Shown here: in pieces, positions 45,295-57,432 of the stretch
Numbering within the stretch: the first letter of the stretch is position 1
Layout: each line of letters starts with the position of its first letter
NCBI GenBank assembly: GCA_030615035.1
Contig: JAUXAC010000001.1
Coordinates: 62,001-126,000, forward strand
Direction of reading: 5' to 3'
Length of the DNA: 64,000 bases
Origin: Dehalococcoidia bacterium
Lineage (GTDB): Bacteria > Chloroflexota > Dehalococcoidia > Dehalococcoidales > RBG-16-60-22
Program-made: the position numbers and the translations under genes
The notes under the pieces: generated by a model
Databases searched by the model: none
What the model saw: the letters and a program-made list of their open reading frames with translations, nothing else
Told to the model about the DNA's origin: nothing

Positions 45295-46470
45295 TTATAG
45301 CAAGGAGGGTATATCCTTTAGGGTAACCTCAATTCCTTTATATTTGCTTTCTACTCCTTCAAGTCTCTTTTTAAGAGTAGAAATGAGGCTGATTGTTTTA
45401 GTAAAGTAGTCCCTGACCTTTTCCACATCGCTTAGGTCGGACAGAATTACGGTAATGTCCAGAGAGCCTCTTTCCCGGGGGTAATCGCCACTCCTTATTA
45501 CCGCCTCCGGGGCTAGACCTTTTATATAAGTACCGAGTTCCTTAATTAAGTCCATATTCATTTCCTTGGCTGGCGCCGAGACGAGATATAGGGCTCTCTT
45601 CGCATCTACGGGATTGCACTTGAGTGATAATCCAATTATAGCTTCGTCCATGGCTTGAACTCCCTTTTGGGCTTCAGTAGCCTTATTCCTGAAATCGCGT
45701 GCTCGTGTAAAGAGAGATTTAGCAAGCGAAAACTGCGTTTTCCCGTAGCCTATAACTGTCCATCCGGTCACAGTCTGTATTATATCACCGGCATCAAGTA
45801 TTTTTGCCCCGATGTATTTGTGCTTTTTCTCCTCACCGGCACAGAGTAAGTTGTAAAAGGGTGCGGTTATTGTGGCATTAATTTTAGCCAAGTTACTTCT
45901 GAGCGATGAATCTTTCATGATATACCTTTGATTATCAACAAGGAATATCGCATCAGCCACCAGATAAGCAGATTTAAGACAGGTGGCGGCGTTATATATA
46001 GTTCTTTCCTCTGTTGTCTCTTCATGCTCAAAGGGAAGGACAATAAGGTTATATACTGGCTTATCTACGTAGCGCTCCTTTATGTGCTGTGATATTACTG
46101 AGATTGCTCCAGAGCCAGTACCGCCAGCAGCACCAGCGATAAGCATGAAGGCATCCGCCTCAGCGAATCGCTTGTCTGTTCTTACAGTGTCTATAACCTT
46201 GTCGCCATCTTCTCTGGCTATCTCCGCCCCCAGTTCATTTATTTTGCCGACGCCATGCCCGCCAGTCTTGCGACCCCCGATAAGGATTCGGTGCTGGTAA
46301 TCGGGCTTTATGCTGGTTAGTCCACTCAGGTCAGCAACATCAGTGTTAACAGCAAAGACACCACTAACTATATCAATGCCGCGCTGGCCGCGTGCTTTTC
46401 TGTTCAGTCGGGCAAACTCGTCAGCAATCCTGCCGCCACATTGTCCAAAACCTACAACTATTAGTTTCAT
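45295..46470 (-). CDS. CetZ-like tubulin/FtsZ-superfamily GTPase, copy B
   Basis: Also 391 residues and collinear with copy A without a single gap (hand count 295 identical positions). T1 GFGQCGGRIADEF, T3 GGHGVGKINELG, T4 GAAGGTGSG and T7 ILDAGDI are unchanged or nearly so, and the C-terminus is again DIPSLL. Divergence concentrates around residues 242-265 and in the last 30 residues before the tail, the surfaces most likely to set partner choice. Two such paralogues could form a mixed polymer, as bacterial BtubA/BtubB do, or act separately; neither is shown. It is separated from the coiled-coil gene by 72 bases, convergent. Confidence 0.82.
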   Translation of the reverse strand: MKLIVVGFGQCGGRIADEFARLNRKARGQRGIDIVSGVFAVNTDVADLSGLTSIKPDYQHRILIGGRKTGGHGVGKINELGAEIAREDGDKVIDTVRTDKRFAEADAFMLIAGAAGGTGSGAISVISQHIKERYVDKPVYNLIVLPFEHEETTEERTIYNAATCLKSAYLVADAIFLVDNQRYIMKDSSLRSNLAKINATITAPFYNLLCAGEEKKHKYIGAKILDAGDIIQTVTGWTVIGYGKTQFSLAKSLFTRARDFRNKATEAQKGVQAMDEAIIGLSLKCNPVDAKRALYLVSAPAKEMNMDLIKELGTYIKGLAPEAVIRSGDYPRERGSLDITVILSDLSDVEKVRDYFTKTISLISTLKKRLEGVESKYKGIEVTLKDIPSLL

Positions 46471-46500
46471 TTCTCACCTTTATGCGAGGCAACTGTACTA

Positions 46501-46529
46501 TTTTAGGCATTCTTACCCAGTAAAGTCAA
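46501..46529 (-). promoter_or_regulatory. Promoter of CetZ-like copy B
   Basis: On the minus strand TTGACT (46529-46524), 17 bases, CTAAAA (46506-46501). The block GTAAGAATGCCTAAAATAGT matches the copy A promoter closely, although the flanks differ. Confidence 0.65.
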
Positions 46530-46544
46530 TTTTTGTCAGTGGTA

Positions 46545-46645
46545 CTATCTGGCTACTTGTCTCCCTTACCTCCTTCCCATATTAAGGAGAAGGGAAACGT
46601 AGATGAGAGAGGGGCTTTACCCTTTCTAAAATCTCTTCTCATTTA
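46545..46645 (+). repeat. Decayed copy of the dispersed repeat
   Basis: Only parts remain: CTCCCTTACCTCCTTCCCAT, AAGGAGAAGGG, then GAGAGAGGGGCTTTACCCTT and TCTAAAATCTCTTC. The order differs from complete copies, so this may be a remnant or rearranged copy between copy B and the GAPDH gene. Confidence 0.4.
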
Positions 46646-46660
46646 AGCGTCTGTTATCAG

Positions 46661-47677
<1,017 letters not shown>

Positions 47678-47712
47678 CTACCCCCTTAGTAATTTTTGTG
47701 CAGTCGCTCCCT

Positions 47713-48735
47713 TTAGCCGAGAGCCTGCTGGCTACATTTTAAGCTTCGCCGACCCCTCTGCAGCATATCAAGAAAGGCCTCAACTCGCGTTTTGGTATGC
47801 TGAGTTAAGAAAAAGTCATCGTTTCCCTCCAGAGTCAAGATAGGTAAGTCAATAGCATCTCGAAAGATAATATCACCAATGCCTCGGTGGCAGAATGCCT
47901 GGACGTAGTGAATAACCCCGTCAGCCTGCCGCCGGCGGAGCTCGGTGGTGATATCCTTCACCCGCTCATATATGGAGTAGGGGTAAGTATAATTGGAGTA
48001 CTGCTCAGCCAGGGCGCCTCCGGGCTCGGGCATGGCGAACTGACGTTGAATTTCATTGAATACCACCCTGGCGTTGTTACTCTCTAGGTAGTGATAAAGG
48101 TCACGCCCATAAACAGAAGGCACACCGATATATGCTAGTCTGAAATAGTCTGATGTATATGGCTGGCGTTGGCGGCAATCAGCCAACAACCTTTGTAACT
48201 GAGAGTAGTATCTATGGTGGTCTTGATTGAAATCAGAAGTAGAAACCAGCCATAGGTGGTTTTCCCAGCCACTGACCAAACCGTCTCTCCAGGTAAGTTG
48301 GTCGAGTTCTAAGGCTAAGTTGCGACTCTGCTGAAGCTCACTTCTAATTATGTTAGCCGCTTCCAGTGTGGTGCCCAGGGTCTCGGCTAATGTCCCTAAG
48401 ACAGACTGCATTCGCTGGGGAGCGGGTTGGTCAGGGTAGGCGAAGGGTATAGCCTTAATCCCTTTAAGCTTGAGCACTTCCATTAACATAATGGTATTGG
48501 AGCAATCGCCGCTGGTAACGCAGAGGACGGTATTAATTCCGTAGTCCATACATACTCCGTAGATTCCCTTGATCCAGCTACAGCAGTTCAGGGGGAAGCC
48601 TGCCTTCTCGGCAATATTAACCAGTCGTTCTGGGTTGGGGTCATTAATGAAGACATTATTCAGGTCAACCGGCTGATAGCCAGCAGCAAGCAATATTTCT
48701 ATAGGAATGGTGGTGGTAATGCCGATTTTATTCAT
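47713..48735 (-). CDS. 2-hydroxyacyl-CoA dehydratase (HgdB/D-component)-type protein
   Basis: A 340-residue protein of the 2-hydroxyacyl-CoA dehydratase D-component family, whose members hold [4Fe-4S] clusters. Candidate ligands are in LNCCSWIKGIYG (about residue 50), CVTSGDCSNT (about 74) and VQAFCHRGIGDI (about 285). The central YIGVPSVYGRDLYHYLESN fits the family's CoA-type fold. No second subunit or ATP-dependent activator gene adjoins, so classical dehydratase activity is doubtful; a reductase-like or unknown role is as likely. It sits between eno (7-base gap) and gap. Confidence 0.75.
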   Translation of the reverse strand: MNKIGITTTIPIEILLAAGYQPVDLNNVFINDPNPERLVNIAEKAGFPLNCCSWIKGIYGVCMDYGINTVLCVTSGDCSNTIMLMEVLKLKGIKAIPFAYPDQPAPQRMQSVLGTLAETLGTTLEAANIIRSELQQSRNLALELDQLTWRDGLVSGWENHLWLVSTSDFNQDHHRYYSQLQRLLADCRQRQPYTSDYFRLAYIGVPSVYGRDLYHYLESNNARVVFNEIQRQFAMPEPGGALAEQYSNYTYPYSIYERVKDITTELRRRQADGVIHYVQAFCHRGIGDIIFRDAIDLPILTLEGNDDFFLTQHTKTRVEAFLDMLQRGRRSLKCSQQALG

Positions 48736-48742
48736 AAGAGCT

Positions 48743-50550
<1,808 letters not shown>

Positions 50551-50576
50551 CTTATGAATACATTAGATGTATAGGG

Positions 50577-50606
50577 ATTATATCACTTGAGTATGGACTC
50601 TGGCAA
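50577..50606 (-). promoter_or_regulatory. Promoter for the SLOG-eno-gap unit
   Basis: On the minus strand TTGCCA (50606-50601), 18 bases, TATAAT (50582-50577), 26 bases before the SLOG ATG. Confidence 0.55.
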
Positions 50607-50654
50607 AGTGTGATTGTTTAGGGACCTATCTCTCTGACTCCCTTCTCTTGGGAT

Positions 50655-50810
50655 TTATGGTGACCTTACCCCCTCTTAAACATCCTCCACATTATTAATT
50701 CAGAGCAAAGAGAGTCCAAGAGAGGCGAAGCCTCTCTTCTAATATCCTTCCCCCTCTCCTTTTAAGGAGAGGGGGATAAAGGGGGTGAGGTCAATAAGCA
50801 GTCTCGCAAA
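50655..50810 (+). repeat. Dispersed double-hairpin repeat, copy 7
   Basis: Left end GGTGACCTTACCCCCTCTTAA, core stem AGAGAGGCGAAGCCTCTCT, second stem CCTCTCCTTTTAAGGAGAGG, tail GGGGGATAAAGGGGGTGAGG and right end TGAGGTC. Ends are inverted repeats of each other. Orientation is plus although both flanking genes are on the minus strand. Confidence 0.8.
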
Positions 50811-50813
50811 GAG

Positions 50814-51389
50814 TTAGTTATATTTATTCATGGCTGCGGTCAGCCCTTCGCTAAGGAGGTTAAGGATAGCCTCGCTAACTTTAGGTATGACCTGAGTAAT
50901 AGTCTTCCTTTCTTCAGGAGTAAAATCATTGAGCACATAGGCAACAACCTCGGCTTCCCTGTCTTCGGCAGAGCCTTCAGCTGGTCGTCCGATGCCCACT
51001 CGAAGGAGTGAGAAATCCCCGCTGCCCAATTCTTTAGCGACGGAACGGACCCCCTTATGTCCAGTCCAGCCGACGCCACGGCGAATGCGAATTTTACCCA
51101 GAGGAAGGTCAAGGTCGTCGTGAATGACCAGAAGGTCTTTGAGGCTGATGTTAAACTTATTCACCAGCCGAATTACCGACTCACCGCTTAAATTCATGTG
51201 GGTCTGAGGTCTGGCCACTATCAGCTTGTTGCCAGCAACCTCACCTGTGCCAGTCCGGGCTTGACCCTGCTTTTTGTCAAACCGGATGCCCTGTGTCTTG
51301 GCGAAGTGCCTGAGGCACATAAAGCCTATGTTATGACGGTTACGGGCATAGATTCGCCCCGGATTACCCAGGCCTACGATTAATTTCAT
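50814..51389 (-). CDS. pth: Peptidyl-tRNA hydrolase
   Basis: Recycles peptidyl-tRNAs that drop off ribosomes. The 191-residue protein has the catalytic histidine in GLGNPGRIYARNRHNIGFM (about residue 19), PQTHMNLSGESV, HDDLDLPLGKIRIRRG and GHKGVRSV. It lies one base downstream of ligA on the same strand. Confidence 0.96.
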   Translation of the reverse strand: MKLIVGLGNPGRIYARNRHNIGFMCLRHFAKTQGIRFDKKQGQARTGTGEVAGNKLIVARPQTHMNLSGESVIRLVNKFNISLKDLLVIHDDLDLPLGKIRIRRGVGWTGHKGVRSVAKELGSGDFSLLRVGIGRPAEGSAEDREAEVVAYVLNDFTPEERKTITQVIPKVSEAILNLLSEGLTAAMNKYN

Positions 51390-51390
51390 A

Positions 51391-53439
<2,049 letters not shown>

Positions 53440-53514
53440 TCAGCACTCTCTTTGAAGCTCTTTATATAAGTATAACATAGCGTTTAGCTAGGCAAAAGCT
53501 AATAACTTTATATA

Positions 53515-53660
53515 GTAGGGGGGAAGCCCGAAGGGGCGTCAGCCCATACTCTGGAGCTATAATCAGGAGTGTCCAAGAGGGGCGAAGCCTCTCTTATATA
53601 TCCTTTCCCCCTTCCCCTTACCAAGGGGAAGGGGGATAAAGGGGGATGGGGTTAATAAAC
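53515..53660 (+). repeat. Dispersed double-hairpin repeat, copy 8
   Basis: Core stem AGAGGGGCGAAGCCTCTCT (one mismatch), second stem TTCCCCTTACCAAGGGGAA, tail GGGGGATAAAGGGGGATGGG. It lies between the end of the corrinoid operon and ligA. Plus orientation against minus-strand neighbours. Confidence 0.75.
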
Positions 53661-53662
53661 AA

Positions 53663-54229
53663 TCAAATAGCCTTGGCAGGTTTTATCCGCACAGGTATAC
53701 CAGCTGCCATCAGATAAATTTCGTCAACACATTGTGCCAGTACCTGGTTTGCCCTGCCCAGCAAATCGCGATATAATCTGCCGATTTTATTATCGGGCAC
53801 CAGTCCGAGGCCAACCTCGTTGCTAACAATAATGAAGTGAGCCTTAACCTGATTAATACAATCAACCAGTTCGTCAATCTCAGCCATAACCTCTTTCTCA
53901 ATGAGCGGGGCGTCAATTAACTCACCGGTGGGGTCGCTGTATTGACTGAAAATGTTATTAACCAGGAGTGTTATGCAATCAACAATTACTGTTTGTGCTT
54001 TACCGATTTTTTGACGAATCTGGTTACCTATATGTGTGGTAACCTCAAGGGTGCTCCAGGTAGCTGGCCTTGTCTTACGGTGCTCCTCAATGCGCTGTCG
54101 CATTTCTTCGTCGCCAGCTACTGCCGTAGCTACAAAAAGCACCGGTTGAGCTGACTTTAAGCCAAGCTCCCGGGCAAAATGACTCTTACCACTGCGGGCA
54201 CCACCAATTATTAGAATATTTTTCAACAT
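53663..54229 (-). CDS. cobU: Adenosylcobinamide kinase / guanylyltransferase
   Basis: Phosphorylates adenosylcobinamide and transfers GMP to it in nucleotide-loop assembly. The 188-residue protein has the P-loop GGARSGKSHFARELG (about residues 8-22), the guanylylated histidine region EEHRKTRPATW and VIVDCITLLVNN, plus FIIVSNEVGLGLVPDN, all family hallmarks. It is last gene of the corrinoid operon, four bases after the DUF71 gene. Confidence 0.94.
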   Translation of the reverse strand: MLKNILIIGGARSGKSHFARELGLKSAQPVLFVATAVAGDEEMRQRIEEHRKTRPATWSTLEVTTHIGNQIRQKIGKAQTVIVDCITLLVNNIFSQYSDPTGELIDAPLIEKEVMAEIDELVDCINQVKAHFIIVSNEVGLGLVPDNKIGRLYRDLLGRANQVLAQCVDEIYLMAAGIPVRIKPAKAI

Positions 54230-54233
54230 ATTA

Positions 54234-54911
54234 TCACTTAGTCCTCAACTCTGTGTCCAAGATATCTAGAAACCAGTGTGTGTCTCTAAAGACCTTCCTT
54301 GTTTTTAAGATTTCCATACGTTTCTTAAATAGGGGACCATCAATGACAAGGGTATGATACTCTCCAGCTTCACCGCACGGTGTAATGTCCTTTATCTCCT
54401 TTAGTTCGTCTAAATGCTTTATGAAATTCAGGTCTATCCTTTGCCCTAGCCATTCCCTGCCAAAAAGGTCAGCTTTAGTTGCAATTATAACTGCCTCAAA
54501 CCCCAAATCTATGAGGTCTCTCAGTATTTTATTCTGGCTCTCTCCCCACAAGGGTAAATGGGGGACAATATCTACTTCCTGACACACTCTCTCCACCCAT
54601 TGCCGGTGTTCCTCAAAGTCAATATCGCCAAAGACTCCGCCTTTCACCCCCTCCTGTTTGAAGGTGTGGAGCATACTTTTAAATTCAGCTTCATAGTTAT
54701 CCCAGGTAGTTCGCCGTTGGACCAGTGGGATTCCCACAGCCAGCGACTGCACCTGCAATACTTCGGCAGGTAGTCCATGACTGCGTGAGCGCTTGCCGTC
54801 TTCGGTTACCGTGTTGGCTAAATAACGAACTTTTAGACCGCTAACTATTGCCCGGTAACAGGCGAGGCAGCTATCTTTTCCCCCACTCCACGAGGCAAAA
54901 ACCTGCTGCAT
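54234..54911 (-). CDS. DUF71 ATP-pyrophosphatase (diphthine-ammonia-ligase-like), B12-linked
   Basis: A 225-residue N-type ATP pyrophosphatase: PP-loop ASWSGGKDSCLACYRA (about residues 6-21), GVKGGVFGDIDFEEHRQWVE, and the C-terminal CGEAGEYHTLVIDGPLF. In eukaryotes and Archaea the family includes diphthamide synthetase, but a bacterial subgroup is predicted from genome context to act in B12 salvage, and this copy is embedded between cobC and cobU. An amide-forming step on a corrinoid is a fair guess, unproven. Confidence 0.85.
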   Translation of the reverse strand: MQQVFASWSGGKDSCLACYRAIVSGLKVRYLANTVTEDGKRSRSHGLPAEVLQVQSLAVGIPLVQRRTTWDNYEAEFKSMLHTFKQEGVKGGVFGDIDFEEHRQWVERVCQEVDIVPHLPLWGESQNKILRDLIDLGFEAVIIATKADLFGREWLGQRIDLNFIKHLDELKEIKDITPCGEAGEYHTLVIDGPLFKKRMEILKTRKVFRDTHWFLDILDTELRTK

Positions 54912-54923
54912 GGTAATCTCCTG

Positions 54924-55529
54924 TTATCCTAAATGAGAAATATCATTTAATAAGTTCAGTATTGCTCCCTGGGGGTATGTTTCCAGTATGCTGAGGGAGG
55001 CTAAGTCAAGGCGAATCTGCCGCCAGTGTTGTATTCTTATCCCCAGCAAGTGGCAAATCAGTAGCCGCAGTGGTGCGCTGTGGGCAACAATAAGTATTGT
55101 TTCCTCCTGAGTATGTTTCTCCAGTTTCTCCAGAAATTTACTTACCCGATTGTTGAGCTCAGTAATACTCTCGCCGCCGGGATACTTCAGTGTAAGACTC
55201 CGCTTGGACCACGCTTTAGCTACCTCTGGATAAAGCTGGCTTACCTCCTTGAAGGTCAGCCCCTCAATTTTACCGAAATCAATCTCGCGTAGTTCAGGGC
55301 AGGTTACGATATCAACTTGATGATTGGTGGCAATAATCTTGGCGGTTACTGACGCCCGTTGCAGGTTGCTGGTATAAATAGTATCAATCTTCTGTGTTGC
55401 CAGGCGGTTGCGTAATCGCTCTGCCTGTCTTATCCCGTCGGCACTCAGCTCAACGTCAGTCTGCCCCCAGTATCTCCCGGCACTATTTAGTTTAGTATTA
55501 CCGTGTCTCACCAGAAGTAACTTGGACAA
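54924..55529 (-). CDS. cobC: Alpha-ribazole phosphatase-type histidine phosphatase
   Basis: A 201-residue histidine phosphatase: RHGNTKLNSAGRYWGQTDVEL (in parts) with the catalytic His near residue 9, and the second histidine in LIVAHSAPLRLLI. The position inside the operon suggests removal of the 5'-phosphate from alpha-ribazole phosphate or adenosylcobalamin phosphate. By sequence alone, other phosphatases of the family (phosphoglycerate mutase-like) are possible. Confidence 0.85.
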   Translation of the reverse strand: MSKLLLVRHGNTKLNSAGRYWGQTDVELSADGIRQAERLRNRLATQKIDTIYTSNLQRASVTAKIIATNHQVDIVTCPELREIDFGKIEGLTFKEVSQLYPEVAKAWSKRSLTLKYPGGESITELNNRVSKFLEKLEKHTQEETILIVAHSAPLRLLICHLLGIRIQHWRQIRLDLASLSILETYPQGAILNLLNDISHLG

Positions 55530-55542
55530 TTATCTCTCCTGA

Positions 55543-56289
55543 CTAGGCTAGCCCCAGCCGGGCTAGCAGAGTAACTAGAATTAGCACACCAACTTCAGCT
55601 ACCTCATTTATCGCACCGTAAGTATCGCCGGTAAGCCCGGAGAACTTGCCCTTGAGATAGGCTGCCATTGCCACTGCCATAACCCAGATAAGAAACATTA
55701 TCGCCAGACCGGCCAATTGAGCTAACCCTACCACCACTACTAAGGCGATGAGCGTTGCCATGGTGAACCTTAGCCAGCTGGTTCCCTGCTTGAATGCTTT
55801 CCCCAGACCTGATGGCTTGGCATAAGGGTAGGCGAAAATGGCATAGACCGTTGCCCAGCGACTTATTACCGGCATAAGCACTAGGGTTGTCATCATTAGC
55901 GGCAACGGAATACTATTCAGGGATACATACTTAACTAGCAACAGTAGCACGATGCCGACAATGCCAAAGCCACCGACTCGGCTGTCATGCATTACCCGCC
56001 ATCTATCTTCAGCTGTCTTGTGACCGGCTATTCCGTCGCAGGTATCAACAAAACCGTCAAGGTGTAGTACCCCGGTAATTACCACTAGAGAAACAATCAG
56101 CAGTGCATTAACTACCGCTGAAGGTAAAATAAGACCGAATAGCCAGTCCAGACCAACTAAAACAAGCCCGATGATAAACCCGACCACAGGAAAGTAACCT
56201 GTAGAACGCCCTAGTTCTTCCGGGCTGACCTCACGTCGCCAGGGTATAGGTATAGTGGTCAGAAATTGTAACGCAGCTAAGAATCTCAA
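55543..56289 (-). CDS. cobS: Adenosylcobinamide-GDP ribazoletransferase (cobalamin synthase)
   Basis: Integral membrane enzyme joining adenosylcobinamide-GDP with alpha-ribazole. The 248-residue protein has the family motif VVITGVLHLDGFVDTCDGIAGH (in two parts, about residues 70-90), about six membrane helices, and the C-terminal KFSGLTGDTYGAINEVAEV. It overlaps cobT by four bases. Confidence 0.94.
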   Translation of the reverse strand: MRFLAALQFLTTIPIPWRREVSPEELGRSTGYFPVVGFIIGLVLVGLDWLFGLILPSAVVNALLIVSLVVITGVLHLDGFVDTCDGIAGHKTAEDRWRVMHDSRVGGFGIVGIVLLLLVKYVSLNSIPLPLMMTTLVLMPVISRWATVYAIFAYPYAKPSGLGKAFKQGTSWLRFTMATLIALVVVVGLAQLAGLAIMFLIWVMAVAMAAYLKGKFSGLTGDTYGAINEVAEVGVLILVTLLARLGLA

Positions 56290-57356
56290 TTGCCTGTTTC
56301 ATCTCCTTCCGATACACCAGCCTCGGCAAAGGTAGTCATCTCGGCGAGAATCTTGGTTGCAGTCTCCGCCAGAAATATTCCCAGCGCAGCACCAGTGCCC
56401 TCACCCAAACACATGCCCAAATTGAGTAACGGTCTAAGTCCAAGATACTCAAGTAATAGCCGGTGACCTGACTCAGCCGAAAGATGGGCGGGGATAAGGT
56501 AATCCGCCACAGCTGGTGCCAGTGCCGTGGCAATAAGGGCAGCTGCCCCGGAAATAAAACCATCAATAACCACTGGAGTGCGATTAGCCGCTGCTCCCAG
56601 CATTACTCCAACCAGCCCGCCAATCTCAAACCCGCCTACCTTTGCCAGCACATCCAGGGGTTGTGTTGGGTCAGGGTGGTTCACCGCCAGAGCCTGCTTA
56701 ATCACTTCTACCTTGTGGGCAAGCTGCTTGTCGGTTAGCCCGGTACCTCGACCGGTAACTTCAGCTACCGGTTTTCTAGCCATAACGGCACAGATAGCGC
56801 TACTGGCGGTGGTATTACCGATGCCCATATCACCGGTGCCCACTATATCAAGACCCTTAGCTACCTCGGCGGTTACTATTTCAATCCCGTTCTCTATTGC
56901 CTTCACCGCCTGCTCAGCGGTCATAGCCGGACCGAGAGCCATATTCCGGGTACCAAAGCCAACCTTTCTCGATAAAAGCTGGGGATTGGGTTTCAGTTCG
57001 GTGGCTACTCCCATATCAACCACGGCAACTCTGGCGCCTACCTGATGGGCAATGATATTGATTCCCGCCCCACCGCGGAGAAAATTGTCAACCATCTGGG
57101 CGGTAACTTCCTGGGGCCAGTTACCTACCTTTTCCGCCACCACACCATGGTCGCCAGCCATGGTAATGATGGCTCTGTGCTTGATTTGGGGTATAGGCTT
57201 ACCCTGAATGCCAGCCAGCTGAATTGACAGTTCCTCCAGCCTGCCCAGACTGCCCTGCGGCTTGGTCAGTGTGTCCTGCCTGGCTCGGGCTTTCGCCATT
57301 GCCTCTTCGTCCAGAGGCTTTATCATCTCAATTGTATGTTGTATAAGATTGTTCAT
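56286..57356 (-). CDS. cobT: Nicotinate-nucleotide--dimethylbenzimidazole phosphoribosyltransferase
   Basis: Activates lower-ligand bases such as dimethylbenzimidazole. The 356-residue protein has IKPLDEEAMAKARAR, KPQGSLGRLEEL, the catalytic GTGDMGIGNTTASSAI (about residues 173-188), and the C-terminal catalytic Glu region CLGEGTGAALG. The frame extends to a TTG at 57395, but ATG at 57356 gives the normal N-terminus. Neither start has a good ribosome binding site. A 76-base gap separates it from cobD. Confidence 0.93.
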   Translation of the reverse strand: MNNLIQHTIEMIKPLDEEAMAKARARQDTLTKPQGSLGRLEELSIQLAGIQGKPIPQIKHRAIITMAGDHGVVAEKVGNWPQEVTAQMVDNFLRGGAGINIIAHQVGARVAVVDMGVATELKPNPQLLSRKVGFGTRNMALGPAMTAEQAVKAIENGIEIVTAEVAKGLDIVGTGDMGIGNTTASSAICAVMARKPVAEVTGRGTGLTDKQLAHKVEVIKQALAVNHPDPTQPLDVLAKVGGFEIGGLVGVMLGAAANRTPVVIDGFISGAAALIATALAPAVADYLIPAHLSAESGHRLLLEYLGLRPLLNLGMCLGEGTGAALGIFLAETATKILAEMTTFAEAGVSEGDETGN

Positions 57357-57432
57357 ATATAAGGCTAATGTATTTTGTGGAGGTAAAAAAGTCAAGGTTG
57401 TGTGCCGAGATTGCTTGGTAACTTATCCTCCT

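Noticed and set aside
41125..46470. TubZ/TubR-type plasmid or phage partition locus
   Set aside because: No small HTH gene and no iteron array (only two 13-base repeats); both flanks are core genes. The protein motifs resemble CetZ more than TubZ.
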